Shown: positions 33,371 through 45,405 of the stretch, in pieces | Numbering within the stretch: position 1 is the first letter of the stretch | Layout of the letters: each line of letters starts with the position of its first letter | Assembly: GCA_025506515.1 (NCBI GenBank) | Contig: CM046442.1 | Location: forward strand, 109,297,706 to 109,361,705 | Source of the DNA: Flaveria trinervia | Lineage: Eukaryota; Streptophyta; Magnoliopsida; Asterales; Asteraceae | Direction: 5' to 3' | DNA: 64,000 nucleotides | Made by a program: the position numbers and the translations under genes | Notes under the pieces: generated by a model | What the model was told of the DNA's origin: nothing | Databases searched by the model: none | What the model saw: the letters and a program-made list of their open reading frames with translations, nothing else

Positions 33371-33998
33371 CATGTTTCCAGTATGCTTTCAAACCCAATC
33401 ATCAAATCCATCTGTTCTAAGCTTAATGTGGCTATTCTAAACATGAACAACCTATAAGCATCTAGTAATCATCATTCAACATGCACAATACATACGGGCA
33501 TACATACTCAAACATTATAAAAGTCATTTAAATACATTTTCAGCCCCAAAGATGTTTAAAAACAAGTAAAACCCGGGGTCTAGAACTCACCTAATGCAAC
33601 TTGGGTATCTCTTCCTTTCTAACCCGCTTGCAATGAGTTCAAACACCTAAAAACAACACCGAACACACACACCCGAGCACATACACAAAGACATAAGCAC
33701 ATAAGCATGCAACCGAGATAAAACCCGTCATAAACACATAAAAACCACAAATTTTTACCTTGAATTCGTTCACTTCTTCTTCTTTTTCTTCAACCAAGAG
33801 TTTCTCCTACTCTCTCTCTCTAAAACCGAAGAAATGGTGATGTGAAATGAGGGTGGGCGGCCATGCCCACCTTTACACCAACTTTTACAAAATTTTGTCC
33901 TTTTGGACACTTTTAGTCCCTCCACTTGGGCTTAATTGCCTTTTTTTCTTTTTTTCTTCATATCTTGTCTTTTAAAAATAATCGGGTGTTACACAAAT

Positions 33999-35572
33999 GA
34001 AAATTCATATTTTTACTATAATTTCCAACAATCACTAGTCTTTTGATTTTTTAATTAATAATTGATCTTGATTGATGTTAGGGCTTAATGTTGCATTGGT
34101 TAATAAATCAAGAAATCAGCATGTGATGTGATTTTATCTGATTCAATTTTTTGATGCATGTTCAATATGGGTATCTTAATACCATGAACATGATGAATCA
34201 CCCAATCATAATGTCTCGAATAAGGTAATACACATCACGATCGACATAAATATAACCCAACAACACAGCTAGTCGTTGCCGGAAGAGAAAGTGGTAATGG
34301 ATACTCCGGCTAGAAACGTCCGTGCCTTCATAAACATGCACATCTATATCAACCAGATAAGATGCCACGAACAATGACGACAAACCAACGCCCCCACCAC
34401 CTCGACAACGATGGTGTTTGACTGACCAAAAATGATAGCTGGAAAACACAAAGCAACACCAGTCATAGTGCCATACCACCGTCACCACACACGGATACAC
34501 ACGATATATATGAGGTACACCCAAAGATGTTGCAGGAAAGGATGCCAGAACCCCATCATCCTGATTACCATTAAAGCCTAAACCGTAGCCAAACAGTAAA
34601 GTCCGACATCACCATTGGGGACCACTTTACACCAAATTATGAGGTCAAATAGCATTGGCAGACACCATCATAAACTGCATTACAACCACTCTCTCTCATA
34701 TTTCTAAAAAAGGAAGATATAGAGATAAGTTAAAAAGGCACACTTAAAGAGGTGAAATAGTGTAATGCCTAGCTATAAACCACGCATAAGAAGCATCGCT
34801 TTAGCACGATCGACGACCACGTACACCACCGGATACAACCAAAAACCCCATACAACCACACACACATATATATAAACACACTCTCACATACACACACCCT
34901 TAAAAAAGATATGGAGAAGATATAAATAATTACACTTAAAGAAGTCATGCAGTGTTAAGCTATGAAGGACGAAACTACCAAAAACTTAGGATTTCAGCAC
35001 TGGCTGCCAACTACCGAGTTGACCCAAGTGTTGAATCCACTACTGATCAACATAAGCTGAGCAACTACCAATCAACAGTCTACCGAAGATTTGTCGATTG
35101 ACTATTGCCGATTAGTAGAGAGCTGTTGATCAACTGCTACTCAACACAAGAAAGTATGTGCCGACGATTGTTGTGTTTTACCTTTCGAAGACAATGTGGT
35201 ACTAAAGCTATCAACTCTAATACACAGATTATTTGTTTTGCTATAGACACTAAAAAAGAATATTTTATTCTTATTGTTAAGATGTCATAGTATAAAGATT
35301 TTCACAATTATATAGTTAAGGCAAACTTTTCAATCCATTTGATTGTATTTGTCGATTTATCATTTGTACTCAAAAGATTAATAAAGTGAATACTATGAAA
35401 GAATGACTTGTGAATTTATTTTTTCTCAAAGTATTTGTGTTGTGATAGTAAGTAGTTAACCTAGATTTCGCATTCGTTAAATATTGATCAAAGAAGAAGT
35501 TCTTGTTAATTTTAATCATACCTGATCCAACACGTAGTAGTGCCTCTCTGTAATCAAAATATAGTAAGTAGT
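33999..35572. other. Unassigned intergenic sequence
   Basis: No gene or known element is recognised. It holds a short CA/TA-rich stretch at about 34858-34906 and a partial direct repeat of 'cacttaaagaggtgaa...tagtgtaatgc' (34740) and 'cacttaaagaagtcatgcag' (34933). The minus ORF 34524-34198 has no recognisable domain and biased composition. Confidence 0.5.
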
Positions 35573-37744
35573 GAATACAATCATTCATTTCAAAACATCG
35601 TTCGTTCGCATTACAATGCAAAAACATTAATCAAAAGAATGTCGTCCAAAAGAGCTGAGTAGTCGCCCCGTGCCATCCTCAGCAACATTACCTGCCAACT
35701 GGAAACACATAAAAGTCAGCGTTGCTAAGTGAGTTCTAGTTTTTAAAATAAAACGTACTTTTACTTTCGTTAAAACCGTTCTTTACTTTTGTATGTGATC
35801 ACACAACACACGTACACATAGATAATATCATTATTATCTTCATCATTCATTCGTTAGCTTCCATACATTCATACATTCTTACTTTCATTCGTTCATAACT
35901 TCCTTTCTTACATTCGTTCATTTCACACTTATCGCACATTTCGCACTTATCGCACCTTCATATCTCCGTACCCATCGTGCATATCGCACAAATCGCACCA
36001 ATGGAGTAGTCACTAAGATAGACTCCCCTGTCTGTGTGAGCTCTTAGGGTTTAGCCAAAATCGCATGCCATCTCATGGGTTAGCCAAAATCGCACGCTAC
36101 ATAACACACAGTAAATACCACATCGCATGTATCCGGGCAATTACCAAAACTGAACCCCTACTGTGCGTATGAACCCGCATGAGGTAGCCAAAATCACATG
36201 CTACATAGCACACAGTGAATACCACATCTCACGTATCGGAGCAGCCACCAAGGCTGAACTCCTACTGTGTCTATAGTCCCTTATGAGTTAGCGAAGATCA
36301 CACGCTGTAAATACACACACAGTTGGGCTAACAACACTTAACGAGTCGTGAACCTCCTTTCTTTCTCTTACAAGCCATTCTTGCACCCATTCATTCATTC
36401 ATGCTTGCATTCATTCGTTACGTTCCTCTTTTCATTATCTTTCACTTTATGTTATATAATACTTTCATTTCATTCATGAACGTTCGACACAAACCACGGG
36501 AAGACAATCGTACATAACAATAAGTAACATAACAACATACAACATCATCACACAAGGCAACATCATGCACACATAATATACATCATGCATAATCATACAT
36601 CATCATACATCACACAAATCACACGCATCACATCATCTACAACCCCACCAGCCAGAACCTACATTTGCACAATCCCGAGAATCGGAAAAATAAACTATGA
36701 TCATTCGGGCGTATGGACCCTATTCAGTCGCATGGTCTTCCATGAGTATGAGGACACTTAGGCGAATGGACCTCCAATCACATAGCCTCCAGTCGCATAG
36801 CCTCCAGTCTCATGATTTCTATGTGCATGAACCTCAGTCGCATGGTATCCAGGCTAATGGACCTTAGTCGCATGACCTTCATACGGATGACCCTCAATCG
36901 TACTCCTTTCATGTGAATGAACCTCAGTCACACGAATCAGAAGCGTATGGACTCTAGCCGCATGACCTCCAGTCGCATGCCCTTCATCCGCATTTCCTTC
37001 AGTCGCATGAACCTCATCCGCATTTCCTTAAGTCGCATGAACCTCATCTGCATTTCCTTCAGTCGCCTGAACCTCCATGCGTATAACCCTCAGTCGCATG
37101 ATTCACATGCGAATGGCCCTCAATCGTGCAAATGAACCTCAATCGCACCTCATTCAGCCGTATAGCCTCCATTCGATCGCCTAGCCCTAGCTGATGCAGA
37201 ATGCACTTCATCCCGAACTGCAGCTGCCATTTTCGACCTCCAAGCTCCTTCAAACCTTTTCTAAGCACAAATCAACCATCCTAAACCTTAGGAAAGCATA
37301 CCACGACACCATTCAAGCACAACCAATCCCAAAATCAAGTCCCACCCGCATCAAACACATTCACATACGCATACATTCGGGTTCAACACCCAACTTTTCA
37401 AAAACAAGTTTTTGATGTGTTTCGGCCCCAAAATCATTCAAAAATGTGTAAAAGAGGGGTCCTATAACTCACCTTGACAACCTATTTGAGTAGAGCTTCA
37501 ATCCAACCCGCTACACTTCGATTTCCATGCTCGAATCCACACGAACCAAGCTTGAGACCACTTTTCTCCCCCTTTCTATCAAATCCAAAAATGGCGAGTG
37601 TGGGGGAGGGTGTGGGCTGCCTTCCCCCTTTTATACCCCCACTCATTCAAGGTTTTTCCCATTTTGGCAAGTTTGGTCCCTCGACTTAGACTTTATTTCT
37701 TTTCTTTCTTTCGTCGGCTTCAAAGAAAATTTCTGGGTGTTACA
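35573..37744 (-). repeat. 3' LTR of Gypsy A, truncated
   Basis: Matches the LTR 48719-51744 but lacks its terminal ~140 bp: the match begins near 'aatacaatcattcatttc'. It ends GGGTGTTACA at 37744. The 'agtcgcatgaacctc' array is at 36700-37170, and segments containing 'gttagccaaaatcgcacgc' repeat at 36050-36330. Confidence 0.82.
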
Positions 37745-37799
37745 AGTCCAACCCCCTTATATAGGTTTCGTCTCTGAAACCTGTCATTCCTTAAACAAT

Positions 37800-38130
37800 T
37801 ATGGGCAATACTGTCTCATCTCTTTTTCGGTCTCCCACCTGGAATTCAATCGGTCTACGTTGTTTATCAACACATGACTTCTTGTCTATCTTTGGCTGCC
37901 TTAATCAGGGCTTTGATCCTTTCGAGCTTCTCAATCGTAGCCTCGATCACCTCACTACTTCCCATGCGGCCTTTGGTGCTCGACCTTCACTTGTAAACAA
38001 GTAAGGCATTTACTCTCGTACTCTACCATATCACGCTTCATACCTGGCCACCAATAACCTTTATTCGGGTCTCGGTACATCCGACAGTTGGGATATTAGT
38101 GTATCCACATACCTTACATCGGCCAAGTAG
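37800..38130 (-). pseudogene. Gypsy A integrase remnant
   Basis: On the minus strand it reads 'DPNKGYWWPGMKRDMVEY', then 'CLTCLQVKVEHQRPHGK', the HHCC zinc-binding end of a Ty3/Gypsy integrase. A later portion, 'IEKLERIKALIKAAKDRQ', corresponds to the region after the catalytic core. The catalytic core itself is absent, as are RT and RNase H upstream. Confidence 0.8.
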
Positions 38131-38207
38131 GCGATACGTCCATGCCTCATGCACTATCCCGCCACCGCCATCAAAATCACCTTCGGAATCGTCGTGACTC
38201 GATCACC

Positions 38208-38560
38208 TTAAACCGTCACCGTGATCCCGTCAGGCGCTATCAACCGTATCATCTTTTTGTGGTACACAATGTTTGCTTCGTAGTTCTCCAAACCATCCAC
38301 TCCTAAGACCACATCGAAGGGTGTATCTATATTCTTACTACTAACAGGCAACTTAGCACAAAAAGCAGCAGGAATTAAAATGTTTACTAGCGCTAGAATC
38401 GAACAACACAAAGGCTAAAGGTCGATTTACTAGAAACGTACTTGACACAACATCGGGGTTCACCCCAGCCTCCTCCTGCATCATTGTGTAGGCGCTGCAT
38501 TCGCCCTCTGTCCTTCTCCTCCAGCCCTCTTTACTCCCGAACCTTCCGCCCTTGGCTATT
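38208..38560 (-). pseudogene. Gypsy A protease remnant
   Basis: 'VVSSTFLVNRPLAFVLFDSS' then 'ASKHF' near 38430-38370 marks the retropepsin site, with DSS instead of DSG or DTG. After a frame change the reading continues as 'DVVLGVDGLENYEANIVYH', the C-terminal part of the PR domain. Confidence 0.75.
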
Positions 38561-38777
38561 AGTAGTCCTTGCTCATGTGGCCGATTTCTCCACAATTATA
38601 ACATCTCACAGTCCCATATTCTCTAGCCACATGACCAGGCTTCCCACACTTGAAGCAAGTATTTGGTCCCCATTTGCATTCTCCCGAATGCTCCATCCCG
38701 CATTTACCACATCTATTCGACCCTACATCGGGTGTGACCACACGACGGTCATCTCCTCGTGTATGCTTATTATTCAT
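38559..38777 (-). pseudogene. Gypsy A nucleocapsid zinc knuckles
   Basis: 72-aa segment with C-FK-C-GKPG-H-VARE-Y, where the last Cys is replaced, and C-YN-C-GEIG-H-MSKD-Y, where it is again Tyr. It is preceded by an irregular 'CGKCGMEHSGECKWG' knuckle. Family-typical gag C-terminus. Loss of the final cysteines suggests decay. Confidence 0.8.
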
Positions 38778-38810
38778 CGGAACACCACCCCGTCCAGTCC
38801 TCTTCCCCCT

Positions 38811-39321
38811 CTAGTTCTGGTCTCCATCACCTTTCTTGTTGTCTTCAGCCACCACCACTAAAGTTCTCTTATCGTACAACCTGCCTGCCAAATCAACTAT
38901 CGACCTAAACATGCTCGGTGGGGCAACGATCATGTGCCTATGGATATCCGCCGGCAAGCCCTGAATATACCTCTTGATCTTTTGCGACAGAGGTGTCACC
39001 TGATCCGGCACCAGTCGTGCCATTTCATTGAATTTGATGGTGTACTGCTGATGCGTCATTGTTCCCGCCTCCAGTTGCACGAACTCTCTCTCAACTTTAT
39101 CCATTTCTCTACGAGGACAGAACTCCTCGATCACCAACTTCTTCAGCTCTGACCATCTCATTCTCCAATAGCCCTGCTACCCTCGACTTGGACTATATTA
39201 TCCCACCAGCATAGAGCCGAGTCCACAAAAGAATGGGTAGCAAACTTTACTTTCTGGTCCTCCCAGCACTCGCTGATATTCAAAATAGCTTCCATCTCCC
39301 TCACCCACTGGTGAGCAGCAG
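38811..39321 (-). pseudogene. Gypsy A gag, C-terminal part
   Basis: ORF 39161-38811 carries 'MRWSELKKLVIEEFCPRREM' and 'DKVEREFVQLEAGTMTH', the Retrotrans_gag domain. Upstream of the ATG the frame continues to 39321, where element B interrupts it. Confidence 0.82.
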
Positions 39322-41870
39322 TGTGACATCCGTCACCACAGGTCCGTCAATTACATGGTTTCTATTAACTTTTCTCGAACATTCATTCCTCATCCTTATA
39401 AACAATTCGTGTGGATATTATATTTGCTTTATCGTCTTTATGCATGTGCTCTCATCGTAAATGCATGCTATCTTTAAAACTTTTACAATTTTTCATCATC
39501 ATTATCACTAAATATACCATTTTTATATAATATTATTGTCATCAATAAGACCATTTTTAAGTTACCAACATCATTAATTACATTTTTATCATTAATATAA
39601 TTAGCCTATTAAAGTCGTTTCCAACCGAAACAAATTTAGGAACTCGGGAGCTAGGTGCAGGGACCAAATGTGACATTTTGCCAAACTAGGGTTGGGTATA
39701 ATACCCATATTCCAGCCCTAGCCTCATTTACTCCATCTTATCTTCATCTTCTTCTTCTCCATTTTTCTCCTCCTCCTTGCACCAAAACCGCCCATTTTCT
39801 TCACGTTTTCACCAGCAAAACTCGGCTACAGCTGAGGCCAACTCCTTACTTGCACGTAGACGACCTTGGTTGTCCCTTTTCTTGCTTGTTTTTCTGCTGT
39901 CCAATTAGGGTTTCGGGTGCCCGGGGCCAACCCGAGAACATGAGGTCGTGTGGGTGCGTGTGATGTCTTTCTGCATGTTCTTCTTGTTTGGGTGTGTGCA
40001 AAATGTGTTTCTGGAAGTCCTTAAGGTGTAAATCTCGTGTACGGGGCAGCTGAAGGCTGCTTTGCACTTCTACAGTTGCGAACCTACTGTTCAGGCGACT
40101 GGGTTGACCGTGCGACTAAGCCATGCGACTGGGTGAGTCGTGCGACTGTGTCTTTCGTGCGAATGAGTTATGCGGATGAGTGATGCGTGCGATTGAGTCA
40201 ATGCGGATGAATGATGTGTGCGATTGAGTCATGCGGATGAATGTGTGTGATTGTGCGTGTATCGCACGACCGAATGCCAGTCGCACGAATGGAGGTTCAG
40301 TCGTACGAATGAAGCAGATTCGTACGAATGAAGGTTGATTCGTGCGTATGGAGGTTGAGTCGTGCGATTGGGTGCCGTGTGGTACGACCGAATGTTGAGT
40401 CGCACGAATGAAGTTTCAATTGTACGAATGAAGTTGATTCATACAAATGAAGGTTGATTCGTGCGGATGGAGTGTTGAGTCGTGCGTCTGTCCTCTCATG
40501 CGATTGAAGTTGCTATGTGTGAATTCTTTCTTGTGTGTGGTGTGTATGTCGTGTGATGTTATGGTGGCATCGACACGGTTACCATTGCTAATGACAATAT
40601 TAAAGTTAACACTATAAAAATTACTAATGTATTACAAATCCAATCAATGTTAACATTTTCACAATAATCGAGAACTGAATTGTTACCGCTAATATTTACC
40701 AAATATTTCTCTAATAACAATGGAACTTTTACACAAATATCATCGGCAATGGCGACGATTTCTAGTACTTGGATCTACATAAGATCTGATACGCATGCCT
40801 GCTTGTGTGTGTTACACGCGACTGAACCGATACAACCCGAACCGACCGAACGTTGTTATTTTCTTCATACATATCATTAATGCTCAACAATAATTGTCAA
40901 TAGGTGTTTGACTGTTCATTGCATATAACATTTGGAAACTTTGATCATTCATACTTACCACTTAACAAGTGAGTTTCGTGGCCCCTTTTTACGCTTATAC
41001 AACATTTCAATCATTTACAAACATAGGGAAAAAGTATGCTCACCCATTTTCTATGCTGTACAATTTAAATACAATTTACATACATGGAATCAATGTGTTA
41101 CTGTTTTGTGAGTACATATCTGATGCATGCTTGAGTTTGATGTATGGTACTTTCTTTACAACCATTTAATTCCGTGTTGGAATCGACGGATAGGTATTAG
41201 TAGTACTACAGGGTTGACACCCCCACCCTTGTTTGTTTGTTTACTAGTTAGTACCAACCATGGCCAGGAACGGGCCCTTGGGTGAATATATTCCGACAAG
41301 CTTCTGTGTGTACGTTGTTAGGTTGGTTGTAAAGCACATTGTCATGTGATTTTGCTTACTTATAACTGTATTCACGGTATTCCACAACAATTACTATACA
41401 ACATCAATTACTTATTTACTACTTAAACCTGCGAGCTCACCAACAATTTTGTTGACCATTTTGAGCATATCTTTTTAGGTGACAATGCTAATTGAAGATC
41501 TAGGTGTACTGCCTTAGTGGAGACCCTAGGATGTATTTTTGAGACTAAACGTACTCGACAAACATTCATTTTGGAATCATTGTTGTAGTCTGATTTAAAC
41601 AACTTCATTCTTTTGATACTTGTTCCCGGGTTATAGGAATTACAATACAATGTTATCATCATTTGATTATGTGAATCGTTTATCATGTTATGCTTATGGC
41701 TATGTTCTCGTGAATATTGACTAAACATGACACAAGTCTCCTTTGTGTCGGGTGTCGTCATGACACGCTTTGTCATCATTACTTATATTGCATCTCTATT
41801 GTTTACCATGTGTTATGACGATCCTGTCTCGTTACATCCCCGTGTTTCCACTCTTAGCGGGGGTGTGATA
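39322..41870 (+). repeat. 5' LTR of Gypsy B
   Basis: 2,549 bp from TGTGACATCCGTCACC to GCGGGGGTGTGATA (terminal CA mutated to TA). Includes a motif array at 40080-40500. Matches 45406-47931 end to end. Short ORFs in it are not credible. Confidence 0.9.
40080..40500. repeat. 'cgtgcgattgagtc/cgtacgaatgaagg' array in LTR B
   Basis: About 25 imperfect units of 12-20 bp such as 'gtcgtgcgactg', 'tgcggatgaatg', 'gattcgtacgaatgaag'. The copy in the 3' LTR is at 46140-46570. Confidence 0.8.
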
Positions 41871-41873
41871 GAA

Positions 41874-41886
41874 TGGTATCAGAGCC
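41874..41886 (+). promoter_or_regulatory. Primer-binding site of Gypsy B
   Basis: TGGTATCAGAGCC, three bases after the 5' LTR, complementary to initiator tRNA-Met. Confidence 0.92.
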
Positions 41887-42470
41887 ATTGGTTATAGAGA
41901 ATTGGGCAATTCACTTGACCTAGACTGTAACCTAGGCACCTTCATGTAGATTTGCATGCTAGGATCTGTGTGTATTTTATATCTCATGTATGTGTTCCTC
42001 TTTACTTGATTCGTTTATCTATCCGTTTTGTGATCTATTCACCCTACGAGAGAGCCTTATGCTCACTCTTTATAGGATGCTTCTATTGGATCTTCCGTTC
42101 CCTCTGCGCGCCGAGTTGGGTTATCAAACCCGGGTATTAAACCCAAAGAGATCTTCACAGATCATGCTATTGCGCTTGACCTTGGACATTGAGATTTACC
42201 CTGAGGAGGTTATGTCTGAAACCTCGAAAGAGGAGGATATAGACGACCTTCGCTAGACTAACGTGATTATATGCGTGGATTTGCAATTATTATAATGGAC
42301 TACTGTTGAAACATTACCAATTCATGCTGTGAGAACTACACGACTTGTATGTGATGTGTGGTAACAACAAGTGTGATATTAACTTGGAATGTTGGACTTT
42401 GATGAGTGGTATGGATAAAATACTTTGAAATGGTTAAAGCTTATGTGTTTACTACTTTTATCATTAGAAA

Positions 42471-42990
42471 ATGCCGCCTCGAAGAGTTACCTGCAGCAAC
42501 AGCGGCGAAAGTGAAGCCCCGAGGGGCAGAGGCAGAGGCAGAGGTAGAGCACCAAGAACAAGTGATGGCCCTTCCAGTAATAATCAAGCCACAATCAGCT
42601 CTGATCGCTCAACAGCTGGCCGCACTGATCCCGACTATTATGGCCCAAGTGAGCGATGCTCTACAGAATCACCACCCCCACGGGGATGGTGGCAATCATA
42701 ATGAGGATAATGGGAACCTGACTAGGAACGAGAGTAATCAGGAAACCGGGAATGGTGGAACAACCGGTAATGAGACTGGGGTTGTTAATGCTAGAAGGGG
42801 ATGTTCGTACAAGGAATTTGCGGCTTGTAAACCGAAGGAGTTCGATGGAAAAGGTGGACTGATAGCCCTAACCAGATGGCTTGAGAAAATAGAGGCAGTG
42901 ATTGACATCAGTGAATGCCTTGATAGCCAGAAGATCAAGTATGCCACGTGTTCACTACAGGGCAAAGCACTAACTTGGTGGAACACCTAG
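42471..42990 (+). pseudogene. Gypsy B gag N-terminal part
   Basis: The start MPPRRVTCSNSG at 42471 leads into an Arg/Gly-rich stretch. A frameshift near 42600 moves the reading to the frame with 'LIAQQLAALIPTIMAQV', 'CKPKEFDGKGG', 'LTRWLEKIEAVIDISECL' and 'LTWWNT', then a TAG stop at 42988-42990. The frame continues beyond it into 43018. Retrotrans_gag family. 41887-42470 is a leader with no gene. Confidence 0.85.
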
Positions 42991-43017
42991 GTTCAGGCTA
43001 GGGGAAGAGAATCAACA

Positions 43018-44151
43018 ATGCAAATATCATGGGATGAGTTTAAAGAACTGATCACCGAAGAGTACTGCCCCCTCAATGAGATGCAGAAACTCGAGCATGA
43101 ATTCTGTAATCATGCTATGGTGGGGGCTGGGCACGCAGCTTACACTGACCGTTTTCATGAGTTGGCAAGATTGGTTCCACATCTGGTCACTCTGGAATCA
43201 AAGAGGATCGAGAGGTATATTTGGGGACTTGCACCTCAAATCCGATCGATGGTAAAAGCAGCTGCTCCTCCTACGATCCAGAGTGCAATCCTGAAGGCTG
43301 GCGCTCGGATAGACGGGATGGTGAGAACAGGGGTCTTGGGAAAAGGAGCAGTGAAAAGGAAGGATGTTGGAGAAACGAGTCGGTCGAGTGCCGGGAAATT
43401 TGACAAAAGGGCCAAGACAACCAGAAATTTTGTGGTCGTGACGCAGGGTAAGAAAGAGTACACTGGGCCGCACCCCAAATGTGATAGGTGCAACTTCCAT
43501 CATCCCTCAGGAATTTCGTGCCGGGTGTGCGTGAACTGTAGACGCCCGGGGCATCTAGCAAAAGACTGCAGAATGGCGCCAAATCTGGTGGCACCGGTCA
43601 ACGTGGTTAACCCCGCCGGGAATGCCAGGGTCTGTTATGAGTGTGGAGGCCCTGATCACTACAAAAACATGTGCCCCAAACTAAATCGGACACCGGGTCA
43701 ACAAGGGAACAACCAGCAACCGGTGATAGCCATAGCTGGGAATCAAGGTTCGACAAATCAAGTAAATACAGCTCAGGGACGTGCATTTGTCATTGGAGCC
43801 AACGATGCCCGTCAGGACCCGAATGTTGTCACGGGTACACACTTACTCAATCATCACTTCACATCTATATTATTTGATACTGGAGCGGACAATAGTTTTA
43901 TATCTTCTGAGTTTGTGAAATTGCTTGATTTGAGCCCTAGTAGGCTAGAAACTAGCTACTCCGTAGAAATGGCCAATGATAGGGTTGTACGGGCCGATGA
44001 AATCATTAGAAAGTTCTCGATGATATTGGAGGACCATGCCTTCGATATAGACTTGATACCCTTTGAGTTAGGAAGTTTCGACGTGATCGTGGGAATGGAT
44101 TGGTTGTCGAAACACGGAGCTGAGATTGTCTGTCGGGACAAAGTAGTATGA
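43018..44151 (+). pseudogene. Gypsy B gag C-terminal part, zinc knuckles and protease
   Basis: 377-aa frame. Residues 1-120 are the rest of the gag domain ('WDEFKELITEEYCPLNEM', 'FHELARLVPHLVT', 'IERYIWGLAPQIR'). Residues about 150-230 are three zinc-binding motifs, the last two perfect CX2CX4HX4C (C-VN-C-RRPG-H-LAKD-C and C-YE-C-GGPD-H-YKNM-C). Residues about 280-377 are retropepsin with 'LFDTGADNSFIS' and 'IVGMDWLSKHGAEI'. It ends at a TGA (44149-44151); the reading continues in frame beyond it. Confidence 0.9.
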
Positions 44152-45360
44152 ATCCCTATGCCAAACCGGGAGGTACTCAGAATTCAAGTAGAACGACTGG
44201 GAAGAAATCTAAAGCTTATCTCCTGCATGAAAGCACGCCGAAGTTTACGAAAACAGTGCTACGCGTTTCTGGCTCATGTAGTAGAAAATAAGGAAGAGGA
44301 GAGGAAATTAATAGATATTCCAGTGGTATGGGACTACCTAGATTTATTTCCTGATGACTTGTCTGGTTTGCCTCCTCCACGACAAGTGGAATTTTGTATA
44401 GATTTGGTTCCTGGAGCTGCATCGGCGGCAAAGACACCATATCGGTTAGCACTATCAGAAATGCAAGAGTTATCCAGTCAATTACAGGAACTACTAGAGA
44501 AGGGTTTCATCCGACCAAGTCACTCACCATGGGGAGCACCAGTGTTATTTGTCAAAAAGAAAGATGGGTTGTTCCGAATGTGTATCGATTACCGTGAGTT
44601 GAACAAGTTAACTGTGAAGAATTGATATCCTCTCCCCAAGATCAACGATCTATTTGACCAGCTGCAAGGAGCTTCATATTCCTCCAAGATCGACCTTCGT
44701 TCTGGATATCATCAATTAAGGGTTTTCAAGGAGGACATACCAAAAACAGCGTTTAGGACTCGTTATAGGCACTATGAGTTCTTGGTCATGTCGTTCGGGT
44801 TGACTGACGCACCAGCTGTGTTTATGGACCTAATGAATCGGGTGTGTAAACCTTATTTGGATAAGTTCGTGATTGTATTCATAGAAAATATACTTATCTA
44901 CTCCCGATTGAAAGAGGATCATGAAGAACACCTCCGGGCAATACTGGAACTGTTACGGGAAGAGAAACTTTTCGCCAAATTCTCAAAGTGTGAATTCTGG
45001 TTGCGAGAAGTGAAGTTTTTGGGTCATGTGGTGAACGAGGATGGGATTCATGTAGATCCCAGTAACATTGAAGCGGTGAAGAAATAGGATGCACCCCAGA
45101 CACCTTCAGAGATACAACAATTCTTAGGATTGGCCAGGTACTATCGTCGCTTCATCACGAATTTTTCAAAGATCACTCAATCGTTAACACTGCTGACTCA
45201 GAAAGACAAGAAGTTTGATTGGGGACATGCACAAGAACAAGCTTTCCGAAGGTTGAAAGAAAAGTTGTGCAACGCACCGATATTGTCCCTCCCAGACAGA
45301 ACTGATGATTTTGTGGTGTACTACGATGCTTCACATCAAGGAATGGTTTCCGTCAATTAA
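44152..45360 (+). pseudogene. Gypsy B reverse transcriptase and start of RNase H
   Basis: In-frame pieces separated by stops at 44623-44625 and 45085-45087. Motifs are 'LPPPRQVEFCIDLVPGA', 'GFIRPSHSPWGAPVLFVKKK', 'CIDYRELNKLTVKN', 'SKIDLRSGYHQLRV', 'FGLTDAPAVFMDLMN', 'FLGHVVNEDGIHVDP' and 'FLGLARYYRRFI', all typical Ty3/Gypsy RT. The catalytic box expected as FIDD reads FIEN, so both aspartates of the pair are replaced. RNase H breaks off after 'DDFVVYYDASHQGM'. Integrase is absent. Confidence 0.9.
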
Positions 45361-45405
45361 CGTGGTTTCCGTCAATTAACGTGGTTTCTCTCAACTGGGG
45401 GATAC
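45361..45405 (+). promoter_or_regulatory. Deletion junction and polypurine tract of Gypsy B
   Basis: Copies of 'gtggtttccgtcaattaac', an LTR-start sequence, lie between the broken RNase H and 'caactgggggatac', the polypurine tract at about 45392-45405. The 3' LTR begins at 45406. Confidence 0.7.

Larger units (their letters stand above)
32056..33998 (-). mobile_element. Solo LTR of Gypsy-type family A with TSD CAAAT
   Basis: LTR 32061-33993 (1,933 bp), inverted relative to the one at 24497. In plus reading it runs from TGTAAGGCCTCG to GGGTGTTACA. The duplication caaat is at 32056-32060 and 33994-33998. There is no internal region. Confidence 0.92.

Noticed and set aside
34198..34524. 108-aa minus-strand ORF in the unassigned region
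   Set aside because: No recognisable domain, skewed Val/Tyr/Ser content, and no neighbouring exon or regulatory signal.
36700..37170. CRISPR-like array
   Set aside because: Repeats are short, imperfect and unevenly spaced, lie inside plant LTRs, and no spacer/repeat regularity exists.
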